The notes beneath the pieces are model-generated. The model was not told where the DNA came from and made no database searches. It was given only the letters and a program-made list of their open reading frames with translations. Source: Ampelocalamus luodianensis (taxonomy: Eukaryota; Streptophyta; Magnoliopsida; Poales; Poaceae). From it: 64,000 bases of DNA. How positions within the stretch are numbered: position 1 is the first letter of the stretch; each line of letters opens with the position of its first letter. Below, piece after piece: positions 32,953 through 44,650 of the stretch. The position numbers were made by a program, and so were the translations under genes. The DNA is taken from assembly GCA_036346255.1 (NCBI GenBank), contig CM070619.1, positions 26,976,342-27,040,341 on the forward strand. The letters are read 5' to 3'.

Positions 32953-35900
32953 TGGGGATCCCAAATTCTCGTGTTCATACACTAGTCCAGATTTCTAGTG
33001 TACACAATAAACAAAAAGTGATAGCACAATCATATCACGAGTTTATTGATAATAATTCAAAGTTTATTACAAAGGGCTCATGCCAAAAGAAAAGAAATAA
33101 CACAATGGAAGAGTAGTAGAAGTAGTAGGCCACACGACTTGCCACAGCAATCGTCTGGGACGCAGCTTATTCGCCAAGATCCTCACCGTCGGAGAAAACG
33201 CTTCTCCGAATAAGATTTATTCAGCAAGAGTGAGCACTACTACCTGCTCGCAAGTCACACCCAATATAGAAAGTTTAATGCATGCATAAGGTAAACAAAG
33301 GTAATGGCAGGTTGTTTTGCATAAACAAAGATTTTCAGATTATATTGCTAATACTTTTGTAAGACCAATTTTAATAATTTGAATAAAGATAGTGACAAAA
33401 TCGATAACGAATATTGATGACCTCCACTAGTTGATTATTGAAGGATATCCTCCTAACACTTGGCTAACCACCCAATTTTTTCCATAGGACTATCCATCCT
33501 AAAACATCTGCTGAACACATTTTATAAACCAAAACAATTTAACTTAGAGTGGCTTTGCTAGCATGTCCATGATCATGACGTTATTCGACTAGTTTTACAC
33601 TGCAGAGGTTGTACAACTTACCCACACGAGATAAAATGCTTTAATGTCGCCAAAGCACGCTCCAAGGCGCAGACTACAATTATCATGAGGCCCACAAAGC
33701 AAAGGTCCCATCAGATTCATGCCCGCTAAGGTTTCGCTACCTTTGACTATCCATCCTCCTAAGCCCTCTCGCGCTGTGGGACTAATGTCCACCAACGCCA
33801 CACATACAATATAGCACAAATAACACTAAGACACTACATGATTATTTAGCCAAATCCCGCCCATACAGACATGTGGTGGTACGGCAAGGCGAGCAAAATA
33901 CGCCAAAGACCGGTCCTTAATCGACTCTGCGATTTCCACTTAAAACCCCGGGTCGTAATCCTAACTGATTAGACCCGCATGAACTCGCACTCCACCATCC
34001 ATCCATCTCGCCAAGTCCAAACCCATTTCATTTTATTTAGAGTAAAACCTTTTTATAAACCTTTCGTGATAAAACAATACCACAGAACACATTTTAAATT
34101 AAATTGTAAAGGTTTGACTAAATTCTCCCAAATTTGTAAATATTATCTAAGCAAGACTAAGAATTTGACAAATTTTATCTAAGGTGTCAAGGTATTCAGG
34201 TTTGATAGTCAAATTGGCCATACCAAGGAGTTTGGAACAACTATATACTAAATTAGGATATTCAGATATTTTTATAAACATATGCATGCAAGAATAAATT
34301 GTAAATAGTAAATAAATACTTTAAAAACAATAGGAACAATATGATCAATAGTGTAACTTGCCTTCATGAAGTCTTGGAACTCTAAATCGTCTGAAGGATC
34401 TAACTCTCCTGAGTCGTCAAGTCTATACGTGAAAATACGACAAATTCAACTCAAATTCAAATAAATTAAAACTCAAACCAAACTAACTCCAAATTGAAAT
34501 ATTTTGCTTTAGTTAGCTAGATTATGATTTTAGACAAATTTTGCAATTTGAACCACTCAATTTGGAGTTCAAATGCAAAAGATATGAATTTTAGAAGTTT
34601 AATATAAAATCGAATTTAATTGAATTCTCCGAATTATTTTTTTAAAGGAAATTCTAATTATTGCGCAATGTGACGCCGCTGATTTTCAGATTTTAATTTT
34701 ATTTCTCTCGACGTGGGCCCCACGTGTCATGACACGCCACGGCGGACCAATTCCACCGAGCCGAGGGCTAGCCGGGCGCGTGGACCGACACGCGCGCCAC
34801 GTGGCGATGAATGGGACGCCACGCATGCACCACGCAAGTGGGACGGTGAGGTGGCGCTCGGTGGCACCGCCACGCAAGCCCGACGACGAGGTGCTCGGCA
34901 TAGCTCGCCGCGCTACGCGCCACGCACGAGGGAAGTGAAGGTGCGCAAATGTAGAGGGACAATCGCGAACACGTGGGTTACCAAATGGCGCGAGCGTGAT
35001 CGAAGGTCGCCGGCGACGAGTTTGGCGGCGCGCACGGTCGCCGACGGCGTAGGGGTTCCGCGATCCTCCGAGGAAGTGAGTGGTGGCAGCAGCCGCACGT
35101 GCGGTGATGCCGATGGTGCCGCAGCGGGACGGAAGGAGCTACGGCGCGCCGAAACGAGAAGAACCGAGGTGCCGCCGCGAAGAAACTTGAAATTGAAGCG
35201 CTTTAGGCAAGGAGGAGGGTGTCATGGTGGCGGTGTGTTCGTTGAGCCGAGGGGCACCTCATGCCCTTTATAGTGGCAGAGGAGGCCGGGTGGTGAAGAT
35301 TGTGTGCGCGGGCGTGGCGGTAGTGGCGACGCCCGCGATCGTGCACAAGAAAAGGGAAAACGCCGGTGGGCGTGGATGCGGGTAGTCAATGCGCACGATG
35401 GCGAGGGAGCGGGAAGGGAAACGGCGAGAGGAAGCTCTCGCGTTGGCTTTAATGGCGGCACATCGTTGCGGCCGTGGCGGGAAGACGACGCAGAGACGAT
35501 GACGGGCCATGCGATTCGACGGACGGTCGCGATTAGATTGGTGAAGCGTAAGTTGGGTTGGTGTGGCCGCTTGATCCCGATCCAACGGCCGCGAGCAGAT
35601 CACGGCGGTGCAGCGAATCGTTAAGTGACTTATGCATGTGAGCCGTTGGATGTAGAACCGATGGTCCCGATTGAGTAGAACATTCGACCTTCTAAATGCA
35701 TCGCGATTTCCGCCGCTGGATTTTAATCCAACGTGGACAATGCACGGGCTGCATGAGCGAGGGAAAGAGAGGACCGACAATGGCCCCATTGCCGCTGAGA
35801 AGGAGGCGCGCGTTGGGGCCGCCACAATGAAATGGAAGTGGGCGGTTGAGTTTCGCCTGCATAATCGCTTTGGAGATTTCTTTCGATTTCGATTTAATTA

Positions 35901-36151
35901 AATGTCGATAATTCATTTAGGCTTTAGAATATAGCAAATTAATTCCAAAAATTATGAGAAAATTCACGTAAATTCTCTAGAGCATTTAGGATTTAAGAAA
36001 ATATTTCCACTATTATCTCGATAATAGATTTTGCACATAATTTTGTTTTAGCTTTAATTTGGTTAAGGAAAAGCTTTAAAAATTCCACAAAATCCAATAA
36101 AATAATTAAACTTTATTTTCAACTAGAAATTGAAATTTGGGCTCATATACA
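32953..36151 (-). repeat. 3' LTR of the minus-strand gypsy element
   Basis: It aligns with 41418-44650 throughout. On the plus strand it begins TGGGGATCCCAAATTC, lacking about 15 bases present in the other copy (TGTCGAACCCGGAACGAA before GGATCCC), and ends CATATACA. A hairpin TACACTAG/CTAGTGTA lies at 32978-33002. The GC-rich part (34690-35620) holds the minus-strand TATA box at 35264-35275. No coding is assigned. Confidence 0.9.
35264..35275 (-). promoter_or_regulatory. TATA box of the gypsy 3' LTR
   Basis: On the minus strand this reads CACTATAAAGGG. The same box is present at 43770-43781 in the 5' LTR. It lies about 0.88 kb from the LTR start. Confidence 0.6.
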
Positions 36152-36170
36152 AACCTACTCTTTAAAGGGA
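36152..36170 (-). other. Polypurine tract region of the minus-strand gypsy element
   Basis: On the minus strand TTTAAAGAGTAGGTT directly precedes the LTR start TGTATATGAGCCC. It is a weaker purine run than usual, so the call is positional. Confidence 0.5.
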
Positions 36171-36174
36171 ATCT

Positions 36175-36460
36175 CGACCCAGATTCGCACTTGGTTAGCA
36201 AAAGATCGTAGTAGTTGGCCATGAGTTCTTCTTCATTCTCCCATGTGGCTTCGCTCGATGGTGACTCCACCGCACCTTGTACGATCCGATTATTCTCGCT
36301 CGTAACACGCTCGCGACATCTATAATTTTAATCTGCCGCCCACGAGGTGAGATCTTCTTGAAGGTCAAAGCTTTCGTAAAGGTATGGTCTTCCTGCTTCT
36401 GCGTGCATTTCTTTAATTGCGACACGTGAAAGACGTTATGTATCACGACAGGCTTCGCAC
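36175..36460 (-). pseudogene. C-terminal chromodomain-like tail of gypsy pol
   Basis: Minus strand: HNVFHVSQLKKC (end of the GPY/F region), then KIIDVASVLRAR, then YKVRWSHHRAK and a WENEEEL-like end. The KVRWSHH--KEATWE pattern is the chromodomain-like tail of gypsy chromoviruses, believed to target chromatin. A few bases are missing near the WE motif. It lies next to the PPT as expected for the end of pol. Confidence 0.75.
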
Positions 36461-37480
36461 TTTAGCCGATAAGCTACTTCCACGCTTTGCCAAGATCTTG
36501 TATGGCCCAATATACCTGGTGCGAAGTTTACCTTTGTCCGAATCTCTTCACACTCTCGAGTGGGGTTACTCGAGATAGACAACATCTCCTACCTCAAAAC
36601 TTAATTCCTCGCGTTATCTGATAACTTTGTCGGATTGGGCCGCCGACGCCCCGAATAGTTTTCACTTTACTCACCTTCTTGACCAACTCAGTCCAAGGAG
36701 CCGACGCCTCCTACCTCATCCCAAAGAAGCGGGTTCGCATTTCCGCCATACAGAAGCTTCAAATGGAGCCATCTGCAAACCGGCTTGATAGCTATTATTG
36801 TATGAGAACTCGTGATATGGCGATCCTTGTCCCAACCTTTTCCGAATTCTAAGGCACAGCTCAAGCATATCTTCAAGAACTTGATTGGTGCGCTCGTCCG
36901 ACCATCGGTCCTGGGATGATACGCCGTGCTAAAATTGAGTCCGTTCCCAAGGCTTCATGCAGTGTTTTTCCAAACCGAGAGGTAAATTGGGAACCCTTGG
37001 CCCGACACAATCTTTTGGGTACTCCGTAGGCGCACGATCCTGCCATGTACAATTCTCGCTAGTTTATCGCTCGTAGGTGGTCTTGACAGAATAAAGTGAG
37101 CGACTTTGGTTAACCGGTCAATTACTACCCAGATGGAGTCATATCCCGATTGGGTCCTCGGGAGTCCAAAGGATGAAATCCATACCGACTTCTTCCCACT
37201 TCCACTGGAATTGGTAATGGTTGCAACAGCATCAATGGTCTTTGGTGTTGTGCCTTGACTCTTGACAAACGTCACAACGAGCGACTTAAATCAGCAATTT
37301 CACGCTCATGCTAACCCACCAATATCTTTCTTTAGATCCCGTACATTTTGGTGCCGCCAGATGAATGGAGTATGGCGACTCATGAGCTTCTTTCGCACTG
37401 ACTCTTTTTATCTCCCCATCAAGTTAGGCACACGATGCGTCTCCAACCACACCGCCCCTTGCTCATCTTCAGAGAAACTC
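36461..37480 (-). pseudogene. Integrase domain of gypsy pol
   Basis: Minus strand: a broken zinc-binding region near 37300-37400, SSGSGKKSVWISSFGLPRT (core start, about 37140-37210), YDSIWVVIDRLTKVAHF (about 37080-37145), then a VRLHG-P--IVSDR-like stretch (about 37000-37060) and, further left, H-QTDGQ and MLRACALEFG-like residues near 36830-36870. These are the plant gypsy integrase motifs in order. It catalyses insertion of the cDNA. It is frameshifted throughout, and the catalytic residues can be placed only approximately. Confidence 0.82.
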
Positions 37481-38100
37481 GGGCTTTGCCTCTTCTCATA
37501 TTTTTCTTGATTTCTTGATATCTTCATCTTCCAACTGCTTTGTTCTAACTGATCCTCAAGAGTTGGTTGAACTTCTAAAGCGCATACACCCTTGGTTGAC
37601 AATCTCCGATTCAGTGTTTCACTTCTTCATACACTCCGTCGATTTTGTTGCACCATGATGGTGTTGCAATATGCTTTTTCGCTTCAAGGCATCCGCTACC
37701 ACATTGGCCTTGCCCTGATGATAATGAATTCGAGATCATAATCCTTTATTAGTTCCAACCATCTTCTTTGTCGAGATTGAGCTCTGATCCGCGTGGAATA
37801 TGTACTTCAAACTTTTATGGTCCGTGGAAAATCTCACAATGTTACCAATGAGATAATGCCGCCAGATTTTCGTGAGCGTGCACAATTGCCGCTAACCTGC
37901 ATCATGAGTCGGTAATTCCTTCGTGGCCTCAACCGCCGGATGCATAAGCTACAACTTTGCCTTCCCGCATCAATACACATCCGAGGCCTTGACGGATGCG
38001 CCACAAAGATCTCAAAATCCTTGCGATGTCCAGAAAATTAACACCGTGCCGAGACTAGCCTCTTTTTCGCTTCTTGGAAACTTTCTTCACAGCGCTGACC
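37481..38100 (-). pseudogene. RNase H domain of gypsy pol
   Basis: On the minus strand the stretch from about 38000 to 37650 reads, across frames, as KVVAYASR-L, THDAELAAIV, KIWRHYLIGN, DHKSLKYIF and VVADALKRK, the usual gypsy RNase H series. It lies between RT and INT. No frame is open over the full domain. Confidence 0.75.
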
Positions 38101-39000
38101 ATTCAAACTTCTTTTCTTTCTTCGTGGTTGAGTCATGGGTTTGGCAAGTTTAGAGAAACCTCAATAAACCGACGATAATAGCCTCGCCACCCCGTAAAAC
38201 TTCTCACCCTGGATCGATTTGGGATGTTTCACCATTATCGCTTCAACCTTGGGTGGTCTCATCGCAATTCCTCCCGCGGATACAATATGTCCAAGGAATG
38301 CAACTTGTCTTAGCTGTAATTCACTCTTGCTGAATTTGGCATAGAGTTGGTGCTCCTCGAGCTTGTCTAGGATCATCCGAGATGCTCTTCATGTTCTTTT
38401 TCGCTCTTCGAGTAGATGAGAATGTCGCCAATAAAGACGACTACTAATTTATCCAGAATTCCATGAACACCTTGTTCATCATATTCATGAAATAGGCAGG
38501 GGCGTTGGTCAATCCAAATGACATTACTATGAACTCATATAGTCCATATCCGTGGTGAAGGCGCTGAATATCTTCCTATTCGATCTTTAATTGGTGATAA
38601 CCGATCTCGATCGATCTTTGAGAAAATACTTGCTCCCTTTAATCGATCAAACAAATCATCAATTCGGGCAATGGGTATTTATTCTTGATTGTTACTTCGC
38701 TGAGTGATCTGTAATCGACGCATTCTCGTTATTGTCTTTCTTCTGACAAATAGTACCGCTCCCATGGTGAGGAACCGGGTCGAATGTACGCTTTTTCTCG
38801 TAGTTCTTCAACTGCTTCTTCAATTCCGCTAACTCGCTATCGCATTCTATAGGGTCGCTTTGAGATTGAGCCGTCCCGGACTAGATCAATTAGGAACATG
38901 ATGTCCCTATCCGTGGCATACCGTAGATCATCCGAAAGACGCCGATACTCGCGTACACGTATATCTTCAAGTTTCACTTCCTTCAACTGTAAGTATGGAA
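38101..39000 (-). pseudogene. Reverse transcriptase domain of gypsy pol
   Basis: Minus strand: SELAELKKQLKN at about 38830-38800, PVPHHGS (PWGAPV-like) at about 38770, then the palm region with FVVVFIDDILIYS-like residues near 38430-38400. The clean stretch LEEHQLYAKFSKSE and VAFLGHIVSAGGI follows (about 38360-38270), with KVEAI at about 38240. These are diagnostic of Ty3/gypsy RT. There are multiple frameshifts. Confidence 0.85.
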
Positions 39001-39189
39001 CTTCCTCCGCTCGAGTCTCGTGTTTGAATTCAACGCATACACCTTGTTCATTAGTGAGGGTGATGGATCTATTGGCACACTATTTGACCGTGATTTTGGC
39101 TAGCCACCCATTCCAAGTATTACATCCAAACCTTGGGAGTGTAAAACTATCGATCCGCTAGAAAAGTTACTCCAGATATCTCGAGAGTG

Positions 39190-39440
39190 AGATTAGGGCA
39201 TAGAGAATTGGTTCTCATTCTCGAGCCCGGGAATGAATTATCATGGGAGTAGCTAAAGAGGATATAGGTAACCCATATTTTCCCACAAACTTATATGACA
39301 CAAAAGAGTGTGAAACTCAGTAATCAAATAGGACAGATGTCGGTATCGAATTAACGAGGAACGCATCGAGAACAACATCCGTGCCGCTCGAGCTTCCTCG
39401 GCGGTGACATGGTTCACCCGCCCTGGTGAACCGGTTTGTC
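39190..39440 (-). pseudogene. Protease domain of gypsy pol
   Basis: On the minus strand TDVVLDAFLVNSIPTSVLFDYG carries the region around the DSGA-type active site (about 39385-39320), followed by HSF-S and GKYGLP-like residues. The VNHVTAEEA linker (about 39420-39390) precedes it, as in the plus-strand element. The active-site triad appears altered (DYG for DSG), which could be real or sequence error. Confidence 0.75.
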
Positions 39441-41266
39441 GGTCCGTGGTGCCGCCGTAGCTTGAACTCCCGAGGTTGGCCTTGTTGGTGCCAAACCTTG
39501 TTGCTTTTGGACATTTATTGGCATAATGCCCGCCTCGCAGTGCTGGAAGCACGTGACCTGCCGAGGAGGTAGAGTGTCACTAAACCGCCTCCCGATGAAG
39601 TGCCACGAAGTTGGAGGGGTTGGAGCGCGCGTGGCGGTGCCGAGTACGAGACGGGAAGATTGAAACTTCCCACGCTGCCGCGGCCGCGTGTGGTGATGCG
39701 AGGTTTGGGCAGCTCTCGCGCTAAACCTCCGGGCGCCATCCTCCGCTATGTTCTCCATTTCTCGCGGTTTAGCCTCCTACCGATTGCTTTATCCACCAAC
39801 CGGAAGTCGTTGAAATTGAGAAATAAGTTGACAGAGATATCGTCATTCAATCCATCCAGAACCTTCCCCGCTCGCCCTCATCTCCCGCTACGCCAGCCAG
39901 GCGAAGCAAGTTGGTTAAAGCGGTGAAGGTACTCATTCACCGTGACGCTGCCTTGTCGGAGCGCCGTGGAACTCCTTCTTCTGAGCGCCATCATCCTCGC
40001 CGGATATGTGCATGACAAAAGCTCGCACGGTCGCCCATGTGATAGACCGAGCATCATTGTGTGCGATGTAGTAGTTGTCCCACCATTCGATGCGGGCTAT
40101 CTGGGCTGGTGAGAGGCAAACAGACCCTCTCACGGCCGTAACACCGACTAATGTCCGCTTCTTTCCACAGCCCGCGCCGTCGGGCGCCCATTGGTTCAAG
40201 ATTATTTGAGAATGTCGGCGACGATCCTCATAAACTCGCATATAGTCGCCTTTGGTTATGCGGAGGTGGAGCCGAGCCTGGCCGCCAGAGCGCTCGAGTG
40301 TTCAACATTTCGCAGTGGATCGCAAGAAGGTCGATCAAATGAGTCCGATTCGCCATCATCCGGAGCCGCCGGGTCCTTCACGGCGGTGGTGGCGGCCGCA
40401 AACGTGGTTATCCCGGTGATCCGCCTGATCGCTTTCCTTGTCCGCTGGCACCGCCACTGCATTGCCGCTTTCGCGGTGGTCACCATCTCGCGAATCCTCC
40501 AATGATTTAGAAGAGATAGCAAAGAATTCTATGGGGATAAATCTAAAATAGCCCAAGAACGAAAAAGCACACAAACAAAGAATCAACTTTTCAAAATGGT
40601 TTCTTTATTCATTTATTTTATTAATATATTATGGCTATCACATGAGTAGTTGATAGCTCATAATACGTGAGCTAAAGTACATGTGATGAGGAAAAAATAA
40701 ACATCTATGGGGTGGATGGGGTGTATTCTGGGAATTGCTGCACGCCTTGGCCTGATTTGTAATAGCCAGCCTTCTTCGATCGCTTTCGCCTCGCCAGATA
40801 CTCTAGACTATCCCGAGTGGTACGCAAGTCGCCCAAGGCGCTTCCATAGGCGTAGTCCAGTTGCCTTTGTCAGTCCACCGTGCGCCAACTCGGGAATCTT
40901 CCTCCTCGCAAAGCGGAAGACACCGCCAAGTCTGGTTGGAAGATGCATCGGAAATAGTGAAACCCGTGCCGTTGAGGTGGCGTCGAAGTATGGCGGAGTC
41001 GATTTAATCGCTTTCTCGCCGCATCCTCAATGCCATCGCCAAGGTGTCGCGCCGGATCGGGCGTGAAGGTATGGAAGATCGGTGTTTGGCGCATGTGTCG
41101 AGTAGATTAGTACTTCCACTTCCGTAGACGCCGCTCTCCCAACTTGTACCAGAGCCTCAAACGCTGGCCTCTTCTTGTAGTCCAAGTGCCGCATCACTTC
41201 CTGCAGAAGTTCACTCAGTTGTCCGCAATGATTCCCGGAGAGATAGCGTCCGTGCATTTCCGCCAT
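39441..41266 (-). pseudogene. Gag of the minus-strand gypsy element
   Basis: The start is the ATG at 41266: MAEMHGRYLSGNHCGQLSEL, then EVLIYS at about 41115, DGIEDAA at about 41040 and FHYFRCIF at about 40960, an N-terminal extension seen in some grass gypsy Gag proteins. The capsid part lies at about 40500-39830, with RIEWWDNYY near 40080. The zinc knuckle CFQHCEAGHYANKC is at about 39551-39509. Several frameshifts. Gag packages the RNA and forms the particle. Confidence 0.75.
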
Positions 41267-41402
41267 CTACAATTTTGAGGAATAAGTCAAGAATCGCTTT
41301 TAAAGAGAAGGGTTGAGAGATGACTCGATAGACTCAAAATAGTTTTTATTTTTTGCAAATGAGTCCTTAGGACATTTGTGGGGCCACGACTACAAATGAT
41401 AT

Positions 41403-41414
41403 GGCTCGATACCA
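41403..41414 (-). other. Primer-binding site of the minus-strand gypsy element
   Basis: On the minus strand this is TGGTATCGAGCC, three bases from the LTR end. It corresponds to the initiator Met tRNA consensus TGGTATCAGAGCC with CAG reduced to CG. Confidence 0.8.
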
Positions 41415-41417
41415 CTT

Positions 41418-44400
41418 TGTCGAACCCGGAACGAAGGATCCCAAATTCTCGTGTTCATACACTAGTCCAGATTTCTAGTGTACACAGCTAAACAAAAGTG
41501 ATAGCACAATCATATCACGAGTTTATTGATAATAATTCAAAGTTTATTATAAAAAGGCTCATGCCAAAAGAAAAGAAATAACACAAACAGGAGTAGTAGA
41601 AGTAGTAGGCCACACGACTTGCCACAGTAATCGTCTGGGACGCAGCCTTATTCACAAGATCCTCACCGTCTGAGAAAACGCCTTCTCCCGAATAAGATTT
41701 ATTCAAAGAAGAGTGAGCACTACTACCGTGCTCGCAAGTCACACCCAATATAGAAAGTTTAATGCATGCATAAGGTAAACAAAGGTAATGGCAGGTTGTT
41801 TTGCATAAACAAGATTTTCAGATTATATTGCTAATACTTTTGTAAGACCAATTTTAATAATTTGAATAAAGATAGTGACAAACCGACAACGAATATTGAT
41901 GACCTCCACTAGTTGATTATTGAAGGATATCCTCCTAACACTTGGCTAACCACCCAATTATTTTCCATAGGACTATCCATCCTAAAACATCTGTTGAACA
42001 CATTTTATAAACCAAAACAATTCTAACTTAGAGTGGCTTTGCTAGCATGTCCATGATCATGACGCGCTATTCGAATAGTTTTACACTGCAGAGGTTGTAC
42101 ACTTTACCCACACGAGATAAAATGCTTTAATGTCGGCCAAAGCACGCTCCAAGGCGTGACTAAGCAATTATCATGAGGCCGCTACAAAGCGTTGTCTCAT
42201 CAGTATTCATGCCCGCTAAGGTTTCGCTTACCTTTGACTATCCATCCTCCTAAGCCCTCTGCGCCAGTGGGACTAATGTCCACCAACGCCCACACATACA
42301 ACATAACACAAATAACACTAAGACACTACAGCATTATTTAGCCAAATCCCGCCCATACAGACATGTGGTGGTACTGGGTAAGGCGAGTAAAATACGCCAA
42401 AGACCGTCCTTAATCGACTTCTAAGATTTCCATTTAAAACCCCGGGTCGTAATCCTAACCAGATTAGACCCGTGCATGAACTCCGCACTCCACCATCCAT
42501 CCATCTCGCCAAGTCCAAACCCATTTCATTTTATTTAGAGTAAAACCTTTTTATAAACCTTTCGTGATAAAACAATACCACAGAACACATTTTAAATTAA
42601 ATTGTAAAGGTTTGACTAAATTCTCCCAAATTTGTAAATATTATCTAAGCAAGACTAAGAATTTGACAAATTTTATCTAAGGTGTCAAGGTATTCAGGTT
42701 TGATAGTCAAATTGGCCATACCAAGGAGTTTGGAACAACTATATACTAAATCAGATATTCAGATATTTTTATAAACATATGCATGCAGAATAAATTGTAA
42801 ATAGTAAATAAATACTTTAAAAACAATAGGAACAATATGATCAATAGTGTAACTTGCCTTCGTTGAAGTCTTGGAACTCTAAATCGCCGGAAGGATCTAA
42901 CTCTCCTGAGTCGTCAAGTCTATACGTGAAAATACGACAAATTCAACTCAAATTCAAATAAATTCAAAACTCAAACCAAACTAACTCCAAATTGAAATAT
43001 TTTGCTTTAGTTAGCTAGATTATGATTTTAGACAAATTTTGCAATTTGAACCACTCAATTTGGAGTTCAAATGCAAAAGATATGAATTTTAGAAGTTTAA
43101 TATAAAACTGAATTTAATTGAATTCTCTCAATTATTTTTTTAAAGGAAATTCTAATTATTAAGCAATGTGACGTCACGCCGATTTTCAGATTTTAATTTT
43201 ATTTCTCGACGTAGGGCCCCACGTGTCATGCAGACACGCTCACGCGGACCAATTCCACCGAGCCGAGGGCGAGCCGCGCGGGACCGACACGCCGCGCCAC
43301 GTGGCGATGAATGGACGCCACGCATGCACCACGCAAGGTGGACGTGAGGTGGCGCTGGTGGCACCGCCACGCAAGCCCGACGACGAGGTGCTCGGCTGGC
43401 GAAGCTCGCTGGCGCCACGCGCCACGGCGAGGGAAGTGAAGGTGCGCAAATGTAGAGGGACAATCGCGAACACGTGTTACCAAATGGCGCGAGCGTGATC
43501 AAGGTCGTCGGCGACGAGTTTGGCGCGGCGCGCACGGTCGCCGACGGCGCAGGGGTTCCGCGATCCTCCGAGGAAGTGAGTGGTGGCAGCAGCCTTCGCA
43601 CGGGTGCGTGATGCCGATGGTGCCCGGCCGGGACGAAGGAGCTACGGCGCGCCGAAACGGAGAAGAACCGAGGTGCTTACCGCCAAGAAACTTGAAATTG
43701 AAGCGCTTTAGGCAAGGAGGAGGGTGTCAAGTGGTGGCGGTGTGTTCGGTGAGCCGAGGCACCTCATGCCCCTTTATAGTGGCAGAGGAGGCCGGTGGTG
43801 AAGATTGTGTGCGCGGGCGTGGCGGCGGTAGTGGCGACGCTCCGCGATCGTGCACAAGAAAAGGGGAAACGGCCGGGGGCGCGTGATGCGGGTAGTCAAT
43901 GCGCACGATGGCGAGGAGCGGGAAGGAAACGGCGAGAGGAAGCTCGGCGCTGGCTTTAATGGCGCGTTATCATGGCGGCCGGCGGGAAGACGACGCAGAG
44001 ACGATGACGGGCCTGCGCGATTCGACGGACGGCCGCGATTAGATTGGTGAAGCGTAAGTTGGGGTTGGTGTGGCCGTTGATCCCGATCCAACGGCCGCGA
44101 TAGATCACGCGGTGCAGCGGAATCGTTAAGTGATCGATGCTTGTGAGCCGTTGGATGTAGAACCGATGGTCCCGATTGAGTAGAACATTCGACCTTCCGA
44201 ATGCATCGCGATTTCGCCGCTGGATTTTAATCCAACGGTGGACAACGCACAAGCGCATGAGCGAGGAAGGAGAGAGACCGACAATGGGCCCCACGCTGAG
44301 AAGGAGGCGCGCGTTGAGAGGGCCACACATGGAAAATGGAAGTGGTCAGTTGAGTTTCACCCGCATAATCGCTTTTGGAGATTTCTTTCGATTTCGATTT

Positions 44401-44650
44401 AATTAAATGCTGATAATTCATTTAGGCTTTAGAATATAGCAAATTAATTCCAAAATTATGAGAAAATTCACGTAAATTCTCCGAGCATTTAGGATTTAAG
44501 AAAAATATTTCCACTATTATCTAATAATAGATTTTGCACATAATTTTGTTTTAGCTTTAATTTGTTTAAGGAAAAGCTTTAAAATTCCACAAAAATCCAA
44601 TAAAATAATTAAACTTTATTTTCAATCGAAATTGAAATTTGGGCCGCATA
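41418..44650 (-). repeat. 5' LTR of the minus-strand gypsy element
   Basis: On the plus strand it begins TGTCGAACCCGGAACGAAGG, three bases from the PBS, and ends near GGGCCGCATA. It aligns with 32953-36151, including the hairpin (41458-41482) and TATA box (43770-43781). The palindrome CTATTCGAATAG is intact at 42067-42078, where the 3' LTR has TTATTCGACTAG. The right end is uncertain by about 10 bases because the expected ATACA end is disturbed. Confidence 0.9.

Larger units (their letters stand above)
32953..44650 (-). mobile_element. Complete Ty3/gypsy retrotransposon with 3.2 kb LTRs
   Basis: It has two long LTRs (32953-36151 and 41418-44650) around a 5.3 kb internal region whose minus strand carries PBS, gag, PR, RT, RNase H, INT and a chromodomain-like tail in gypsy order. 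It inserted into the copia 3' LTR. Long AT-rich stretches of the two LTRs (for example 34035-34260 against 42535-42760) are almost identical, so the insertion is young. The exact target duplication cannot be read because both outer ends have lost bases compared with the copia LTR. Distinct in LTR sequence from the TGTAAC family. Confidence 0.92.

Noticed and set aside
34713..35273. 186-residue open frame on the plus strand
   Set aside because: It lies in the GC-rich part of a gypsy LTR, antisense to the element, is full of Arg/Pro/Gly, and is broken by indels in the sister LTR at 43220-43790. High GC content alone explains the open frame.
35268..35825. 185-residue open frame on the minus strand
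   Set aside because: It lies within the same LTR and is not kept in the paired copy. No motif is recognised.
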